This document shows, one piece after another, positions 61,969-64,000 of a stretch of 64,000 nucleotides of DNA; within the stretch, counting starts at the first letter, position 1; the number at the start of each line of letters is the position of its first letter. Position numbers and translations under genes: made by a program. A model generated the notes under the pieces. That model had not been told where the DNA came from. It searched no databases and was given only the letters and a program-made list of their open reading frames with translations. The stretch lies in contig NC_068972.1 in the NCBI RefSeq assembly GCF_016808095.1, forward strand, positions 372,001-436,000, in the 5' to 3' direction. The DNA comes from Vigna angularis (Eukaryota > Streptophyta > Magnoliopsida > Fabales > Fabaceae).

Positions 61969-64000
61969 CTGCAACACAGTAACAAATGGCAAATTGATCA
62001 AACTGTTATTACTCACTGCAACAAAAAATGCATGGAGAACACTACTGGAATGGAAATCAAATGCCTACGCAAAATGATCACATAAAATAAAATTCAGGAA
62101 AAGCATTCCATGCAGCCTCAGCTACACATGAATACATTTGCTGTGTAGTTTCAGCTGAAAGGAACTTCCACTGCTTACTTGTTTTCTCCCATCCTAAAAC
62201 TTACCTTCCTCGAATCTCAGCACTTCATTTAATTTCACTTCCAACTTTTTCTTTAATTAAATTATATTTCCACTTTGTAAATTTAATTTTTAATTTTAAA
62301 ATTAATTAAAAAAATATAATTAACACACGTTTTTAGTACCACTTAAATTAAAATTACACTATCTTAACAGCAAACCTTTAATTGATTCAATTTTATAAAA
62401 ATAAAAATATAATTAAGACGTCGAACAAGTCAAAAATCTATTTAAGATTCTGAATAAGAATAAGAATCTATCGACACATTAAAAAAAAATAAAGATAAAA
62501 AAAAGAAATGATATTAAAAAAAGAATCATAGGGCAAATATTATCATTTTGAACATTCAACAATTTAAAGAGTTTTTCATGAGACATCTCAATAACATATG
62601 ATCTTGTATGAGTTATTCAAGGTTATTTACGACGTATTTAATTTTAAAACGGAAAGCTAGTAAAATGATGATTTTTTATCCAGATGTTATATTTTTATTG
62701 GATAAAATGTAGTCATGACATTTCACGTCAAATGTCTTTAAAAAAAGAGATAAAGTTATTTGATCTCAAAAGTACAAATAATTTTTTTTTATTCAGAATA
62801 TTCATTATGTATTTAATGAGTAGTTGAATAATCACACGTCAGTATAAAAAAATTAAAATAAATGAATCATTCACTTTGTGAATGGTGAAAAATAATCATT
62901 CGTGAGGAAATATATTAAGAGATTTTTGAATTCTAACAACAATAAAAGGAGTTCCTTGGAACTTAAAGTCAAAATATATATATAACATTATAATAATCTC
63001 CTTCTCATCAAAATATAGTACTCAAAACAACACTTCCATGTTTTTATATTTTGTTGTAAAATACTGAATCAAAATTACATGGGATTATGTTGATATTGTA
63101 TTTCTAATCATCTTTATATTTGATACGAAGTTTAAAATAATAAAATCAAAATATGATTTTTGAAAAGCATTTATTAAATAAATTTAAAAAAAACACTTAG
63201 AATAAAACCACTTAATACACAAAATAAGAATACCACTTTGATAAGATTTCAAACTTTTTACCTAATTTTCATCATGTTTAACAAATGGAAACACATCCAT
63301 GTCCACTTTTTCTTTTTATTCTAACAAATTTTGATTAAATTCAAAAATTATTATTTTATAGAAAATTATAAATAATTATTTTAATTTATAAAATAATTTA
63401 AATGTAAATTAAAGATAATTTTAAAGATAAAAATAAAAATACAATAATTATAGTTTAAGTAATGATTACTTAAAATGGTAAAATTGAAAAAAAAAATGTA
63501 CATATCAAAATAGGAATTATTTTTATATATATCAGTAAAAACACACGCGTTACCTTTTTACACTCTTCTATCAAAATTACTAATTTACAGAGACTACTGG
63601 AAGCACGCAACACGACAACAATACCACAATAGTATACTTCCCATAAGAGAGAATCTGTTTTTCATTTTATTTTCTAAGTACACTCCCTTTTTATGTTAAT
63701 TCCAACCCTTTGTTTCTAACTCATCTTTAAGGCCAAGTTAAATTTTTCCAAACATTACATTAATTACACCACCTCCTTAAACCCATTTATCATGATGTAT
63801 AACAATCATTTAATTTATAATACATACATAAATTAAATTGACACATAAAAATCCTATTCCTTTCATAACATCATATATTTTCAGACATAAAAATATACTT
63901 AACTCCCTATTTTTCAATATAATTTTACTCCTAACAAATATATCTCACAGTTATAGTTTTAGTGTGACTTAATTTAATCATTAGCTCAACTTTCATCTTT
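61969..64000. other. AT-rich intergenic region at right end
   Basis: Apart from possible decayed intron sequence next to the NPF fragment (to about 62230), I see no coding, RNA or repeat structure that I can support. Base composition is strongly A+T. Confidence 0.6.

Noticed and set aside
61840..62085. Open frames on both strands near the right end
   Set aside because: They overlap the NPF fragment in wrong frames and show no family resemblance.
1..64000. tRNA, rRNA, riboswitch or CRISPR-like arrays
   Set aside because: No cloverleaf, rRNA core or regularly spaced short repeat array was seen; the tRNA-like strings found are retrotransposon primer sites.

Overview
The window is plant nuclear DNA: AT-rich, with interrupted genes, GT-AG introns and many retrotransposon traces. 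Protein similarity, judged by eye from remembered family sequences, points to a papilionoid legume, probably a bean or soybean relative. That placement is an inference. Two very large genes, both on the minus strand, fill most of the window. Both encode callose synthases (glucan synthase-like proteins, beta-1,3-glucan synthases) but of different clades.

Layout in + coordinates: 1-509 is 3' flank of gene 1. Gene 1 (510-32706) is a CALS9/GSL10-type gene whose 51 coding exons join into one open frame of 1,899 residues. Its split leader and promoter lie at about 32707-34032. An intergenic stretch at 34033-37075 carries a fold-back MITE inserted in an older repeat. Gene 2 (37076-58225) is a CALS1/CALS3-type gene with 42 coding exons and an open frame of 1,954 residues. 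Its promoter side is about 58226-58800. The right end, to 64000, is AT-rich and holds one broken NPF (NRT1/PTR) transporter fragment on the minus strand at 61600-61968. Every exon phase in both callose synthase genes is consistent, so both look intact.

The introns record a history of mobile DNA. Intron 28 of gene 2 holds a very young Ty1/copia element in antisense orientation: identical 152-bp LTRs, TAAAT target duplication, open 1,154-residue polyprotein but no gag capsid domain. Gene 1 introns hold a complete TRIM element (target duplication ATAAC), an older inverted TRIM beside it, a solo LTR (target duplication AGAGT), degraded copia pieces, an RNase H relic of LINE type and a GC-richer degenerate minisatellite.

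Both genes should act at the plasma membrane, polymerising UDP-glucose into callose at cell plates, plasmodesmata or reproductive walls. I found no RNA gene, CRISPR array or clearly new biological system. The most unusual items are the gag-less young copia element, the tandem pairing of two divergent callose synthase clades, the block of fused exons at the 3' end of gene 2, and the duplicated leader of gene 1.
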